Assembly: GCA_949284665.1 (NCBI GenBank)
Contig: CASDWR010000149.1
Span: forward strand, 1-10,215
Length of the DNA: 10,215 nt
Reading direction: 5' to 3'
Origin: an uncultured Rikenellaceae bacterium
Lineage (GTDB): Bacteria > Bacteroidota > Bacteroidia > Bacteroidales > Rikenellaceae
The position numbers and the translations under genes were made by a program. The notes under the pieces were generated by a model. The model was given only the letters and a program-made list of their open reading frames with translations, ran no database searches and had not been told where the DNA came from. Shown here in pieces: positions 7,508-10,215 of the stretch (its first letter is position 1; every line of letters starts with the position of its first letter).

Positions 7508-7857
7508 TAATAGAGGTACTGAAATCGAAGATTCACCGGGTGACGGTAACCGAATCGAACATCAACTACGTGGGGAGCATTACAATCGATGAAGAGTTGC
7601 TCGACGCAGCCAACATGATCGAGGGGGAGAAGGTACAGATTTTGGACATAAACAACGGCGAACGGTTCGAGACCTACATCATCAAAGGCGAACGGGGCAA
7701 GGGTGACATTTGCCTCAATGGAGCGGCCGCCCGCAAGGTGACCGTAGGCGACATTGTGATTATCGTTTCCTATGCCAGCATGGAGTTCGAAGAGGCCAAG
7801 CAATTCAAGCCCTGGGTCATTTTCCCGGATACGGCAACCAACAAACTGGTACGATAA
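7504..7857 (+). CDS. panD: Aspartate 1-decarboxylase PanD (pyruvoyl enzyme precursor)
   Basis: PanD decarboxylates L-aspartate to beta-alanine, the second substrate of PanC. The precursor cleaves itself between Gly24 and Ser25 (YVGSIT) and Ser25 becomes the pyruvoyl cofactor. Also visible are K9 and H11 in the SKIHRV segment, R54 and Y58 in NGERFETY, and NGAAAR (72-77), the pyruvoyl-stabilising region. The 117 residues are slightly shorter than E. coli PanD (126) and typical of many bacteria. The ATG overlaps the panC stop. No PanM-like maturation partner is seen in the window; such partners are restricted to some proteobacteria. The gene ends in a convergent arrangement with a transporter gene 390 bases away. 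Confidence 0.97.
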   Translation: MIIEVLKSKIHRVTVTESNINYVGSITIDEELLDAANMIEGEKVQILDINNGERFETYIIKGERGKGDICLNGAAARKVTVGDIVIIVSYASMEFEEAKQFKPWVIFPDTATNKLVR

Positions 7858-8247
7858 CGCAAGAGGAAGAGGCGTCGGGAGACAATTGCAAATCAATGCA
7901 GCAACTGCAATCAGCAGAGCCGATCGCAATCCAAAAGCGACTGCAATAAGAAACGCATGTTGCAAGTTCAAGGGAAAATCATTACAACCAAGGCAGTAAG
8001 CGCACTTACAAAAACGGCCGCAGTCCCGCACTGATTTTCCATCGACAAAAGGCGGAATGGTGTATTCCCGGCCACCAGATCGCACTCCAAAGTCTACAAG
8101 GCTATACGATAATCCGTATCGTGCTGCAAAATACCTTCTTCCGACGGCATGTCACGACACATGACGGTCGTCATTCCCGAAAAGGCTTCTTGTCGAATCA
8201 TTGCCCCTCCCTTATGCCACACCGGTTTCCGGAGCACGAAAAAGGCA
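7858..8247. other. 390-base convergent intergenic region with short inverted repeats
   Basis: I find no convincing gene here. There is a perfect 17-base hairpin, ACGATA/TATCGT with loop ATCCG, at 8106-8122. Two mutually exclusive stems follow: CATGT/ACATG (8148-8163) and ATGACG/CGTCAT (8161-8174). A larger imperfect stem, ATGCC/GGCAT enclosing CCGG-TTT-CCGG, spans 8214-8248 at the transporter stop codon. None is followed by a clear T-tract in either direction. An 11-base near-repeat, GCAACTGCAAT and GCGACTGCAAT, occurs in the first 90 bases. The region may hold bidirectional transcription ends for panD and the transporter gene. Confidence 0.5.
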
Positions 8248-9186
8248 TTACTTGGGTGCCGTGTTTTCCAGATCGGCACGAGAAGGGCTCTTCGTCACCA
8301 AATATACGCCCCCGAAAATCAAAATTACGGAGAGGATCTTCGTCAGATTAAAGGAATCCATACCCCAACATACGGCAACGACACTTGCCACAAGGGGCTG
8401 GATATAGTTGTACATACCGGCCACAGTAGGACGCAAACGTTTTTGTCCTACTACGACCAGCATATAACAAAGGAACGTTCCGCATACGACGATGTAACAC
8501 AACGCCTCGACCGCATGTATTTCCAGGCCGCCCCAATCGGTACGCAACAAATCATCGTACGAGAAGGGGAGCAGACAGATGAAAGCGTAGGTAAACATCC
8601 ATTTCATAATCGTAACCAACGAATATTTCCCCACGAAATTTTTGAACAGCACAATATAAAGGGCATAGCTGAATTGCGCCGACAATACCAGCAGATCGCC
8701 CAACAAAGGTTTCCCGCCCGAAACGGCAGCCGCTCCCGAACGACTGCTTCCGAAAATCAACAACAACGCTCCGAGCGCTCCAGCAGCGATGCCCATGATT
8801 TTTTTGCCCGACACCGGCTCTTTCAGATAAAAGGCAGCCAGAATCATGGCCAGTAAAGGCATACTCGTCGTAATAATGGATGCATCCACGGGGGAGGTCA
8901 AACCGACCCCAAAAATGAAACAGCCCTGATTGAATACGATGGCCAACAGCGCAGCGCCCAACAATTTCGCCAGATCTTTGGAAGGCACATGTTCCGGTTT
9001 TTGGAAAAGCGACACCACCCAAAAAAGCACCATGGCCCCGAAGACTCTCAGATCGGTGACCACGAGTGGAGAGACAGCTCCTCCGGTCATTACGAATTTG
9101 GCCAGAGGCGACATCAACCCCCACATGATATTGGCACCCAACATGGCGCCATGTCCGGTCCAATCGACTTTACTTATCTTTTTCAT
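8248..9186 (-). CDS. EamA/DMT-superfamily inner-membrane transporter
   Basis: This 312-residue protein has about ten hydrophobic segments in two homologous halves, the drug/metabolite transporter layout. The first EamA-like half (about 12-146) contains GANIMWGLMSPLAK (17-30), the LRVFGA segment (46-51), SPVDASII (98-105) and FYLKEPVSGKKIMGIAAGALG (119-139). The second half (about 162-298) contains SAQFSYALYIVLFKN (169-183), Y259-NYIQP-L265 and FGGVYLVTK (291-299). The substrate cannot be read from the sequence; family members export amino acids or other metabolites. The ATG at 9186 is preferred over upstream in-frame starts as far as 9312, because the upstream 42 residues are polar, do not resemble the family, and the family normally begins a few residues before the first helix. 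No clear promoter box is visible upstream. The C-terminus is short and polar. Confidence 0.9.
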   Translation of the reverse strand: MKKISKVDWTGHGAMLGANIMWGLMSPLAKFVMTGGAVSPLVVTDLRVFGAMVLFWVVSLFQKPEHVPSKDLAKLLGAALLAIVFNQGCFIFGVGLTSPVDASIITTSMPLLAMILAAFYLKEPVSGKKIMGIAAGALGALLLIFGSSRSGAAAVSGGKPLLGDLLVLSAQFSYALYIVLFKNFVGKYSLVTIMKWMFTYAFICLLPFSYDDLLRTDWGGLEIHAVEALCYIVVCGTFLCYMLVVVGQKRLRPTVAGMYNYIQPLVASVVAVCWGMDSFNLTKILSVILIFGGVYLVTKSPSRADLENTAPK

Positions 9187-9505
9187 TCGGAAAACATGAC
9201 ATTGCATTCTGTTTTCGGCTTTTGCATTCATCCGTTCTACCGGATACTCCGAATTATTCGTGACATGGGGAAGAGAAAACACCGAAACTGTCGAAAAATA
9301 TCGAAACCACACTCAGGGAGACCGGATACGAAAGATCGGGAAACCGAAACCGTTCAGACGAATTTACCTCAACTCCCTAGCCGCATCATCGCCGCCACAC
9401 ATCGAAAGCGATAGTCCGATATTGCTACAGGGGATTCGAAAGAACACGGATACCATCCGTTCTCCTCCGCATAACGGTCTGAAAACGATCGATCTTCAGT
9501 ACAAA
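9187..9505. other. 319-base intergenic region between asd and the transporter gene
   Basis: No supported gene lies here; open frames on either strand have no recognisable protein features. The stretch holds a candidate asd terminator (9441-9463) and presumably the promoter of the transporter gene. No exact TAnnTTTG box is visible on the minus strand; TATTTTTC near 9296-9303 is the nearest match but lacks an obvious -33 partner. Confidence 0.5.
9441..9463 (-). terminator. Candidate terminator of asd
   Basis: On the minus strand AGAAC-GGAT / ATCC-(GT)-GTTCT forms a 9-pair stem with a two-base bulge and a three-base loop, about 43 bases past the asd stop. It is followed by TTCG rather than a full T-tract. 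Position and stem favour a terminator; the weak tail lowers certainty. Confidence 0.4.
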
Positions 9506-10215
9506 TTATCCCAGGCGCCCTTCTCGAATAAGGTATTCTGCAATCTGTACGGCATTCAAAGCGGCCCCCTTGCGAATCTGATCGCTGACGCACCAGAAAC
9601 TCAACCCATTCGGATTGGATAAATCACTGCGGATACGGCCCACGAAGACAGGATCTTCCCCGGCGAGGAAGAGAGGCATCGGATATTTTTTCATCTGTGG
9701 TTCATCCATCAGCACCACCCCTTCGGCACGAGCGAATGCAGCACGAGCCTCATCCACCGACACAGGCCGCTCCGTTTCCACCCAGACACTCTCCGAATGG
9801 GCCCGCATAACGGGAACCCGCACACAAGTGGCACTCACCCGAATGTCGGAATGCATGATCTTGCGGGTTTCGTTGAACATTTTCATCTCCTCCTTGGTGT
9901 ACCCGTTTTCGGTAAAAACATCCACATGAGGAATAACGTTATAGGCAAGTTGATAAGCGAACTTTTCAACGACAAGTTCCTTCCCGGCGGCCAATGCGGC
10001 GTGTTGTGCCTCGAGTTCGGCCATGGCACTCGCTCCAGCCCCGCTGGCAGCCTGGTAAGTCGAAACATGTACCGTACGGAAAGGGCAACCGTTCTCGCTC
10101 CCCCGAAGGCCCCCAACCCGCTGAAGGGTCGTACCGTTCGGAATCGCAATCACCCTGCGGGGCGCATCGAAGGCATCGGAGGACTTCACTTCCGGGACGA
10201 CCAACGGCACAGCCT
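9506..10215 (-). CDS. asd: Aspartate-semialdehyde dehydrogenase (5' end beyond window; catalytic Cys replaced)
   Basis: Asd reduces aspartyl-4-phosphate to aspartate semialdehyde with NADPH, the branch point to lysine/diaminopimelate, threonine and methionine. The visible 236 codons cover roughly the C-terminal two thirds of a protein of about 330-340 residues; the frame is open to the right edge, so the internal GTG at 10210 is not a start. Counting that Val as 1, family features are VPLVVPEV (1-8), [10 protein letters not shown] (50-59) with substrate-site Q53, [14 protein letters not shown] (84-97), [10 protein letters not shown] (131-140) with the active-site Arg131 and His138, and [26 protein letters not shown] (202-227). 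The catalytic motif, normally NPNC(S/T)T, reads IPNGTT at 23-28: glycine (GGT, 10133-10135) stands where the thiol nucleophile belongs. The next residues (31-42) also depart strongly from the family, although the frame is unbroken. Either sequence error or inactivation could explain this. Identity is secure; activity of this sequence as written is doubtful. Confidence 0.93.
   Translation of the reverse strand, partial: AVPLVVPEVKSSDAFDAPRRVIAIPNGTTLQRVGGLRGSENGCPFRTVHVSTYQAASGAGASAMAELEAQHAALAAGKELVVEKFAYQLAYNVIPHVDVFTENGYTKEEMKMFNETRKIMHSDIRVSATCVRVPVMRAHSESVWVETERPVSVDEARAAFARAEGVVLMDEPQMKKYPMPLFLAGEDPVFVGRIRSDLSNPNGLSFWCVSDQIRKGAALNAVQIAEYLIREGRLG

Noticed and set aside
7462..8085. Long minus-strand open frame opposite panD, with a Cys-rich start and a hydrophobic stretch
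   Set aside because: Most of it is antisense to panD and the end of panC, which are certain genes. It starts with GTG without a promoter or ribosome site, and the hydrophobic part reflects the short GCAACTGCAAT-type near-repeats. No family resemblance is seen.
9187..9312. Longer 354-residue version of the EamA transporter
   Set aside because: The extra 42 residues are polar, unlike the family, and the ATG at 9186 gives the usual short lead-in to the first membrane helix.
1..10215. Novel defence, mobile or secondary-metabolite system
   Set aside because: All clear genes belong to known housekeeping or envelope families; I see no integrase, transposase, toxin-antitoxin pair, direct-repeat array or attachment-site signature.

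Overview
The window looks like ordinary chromosomal DNA from a member of the Bacteroidota, most likely order Bacteroidales. The sequence reasons are two strong Bacteroidota-type promoters (TAnnTTTG -7 boxes ahead of lpxK and panC), weak or absent Shine-Dalgarno sequences, a dipeptidyl peptidase III with the HECLGH motif and an N-terminal export signal, and protein wording typical of the group. The genus cannot be fixed from this sequence; Rikenellaceae or a relative is only a guess.

Left block (1-6556), all on the minus strand. In transcription order it holds an exported dipeptidyl peptidase III, a membrane-anchored M23 peptidase, a UPF0306/YhbP-type flavin-barrel protein, ispD (isoprenoid precursor synthesis), a two-helix membrane protein with a PH-like domain, and lpxK (lipid A kinase, cut by the left edge). 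Gaps are 100-200 bases or overlaps, so partial co-transcription is likely; lpxK has a clear promoter of its own. Several members serve the cell envelope: the peptidoglycan peptidase, isoprenoid precursors for the undecaprenyl carrier, and lipid A.

Middle block (6671-7857), plus strand. panC and panD overlap by ATGA and form a translationally coupled pair for pantothenate synthesis: PanD makes beta-alanine, which PanC joins to pantoate. panB is not in the window. panCD and the peptidase gene diverge from a 114-base region with -7 promoter boxes facing both ways.

Right block (7858-10215). A 390-base non-coding stretch with short inverted repeats separates panD from a convergent EamA/DMT-type transporter gene on the minus strand. 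A 319-base non-coding stretch, with a candidate terminator, separates that from asd (aspartate-semialdehyde dehydrogenase), also on the minus strand and cut by the right edge.

I see no phage, insertion sequence, CRISPR array, tRNA or rRNA, and no convincing new multi-gene system. The best leads are local: asd encodes glycine where the catalytic cysteine should be, inside a patch of odd substitutions to G; a nine-base C run lies just upstream of the PH-like gene; and the M23 peptidase has HLD in place of the usual HLH zinc/catalytic motif.
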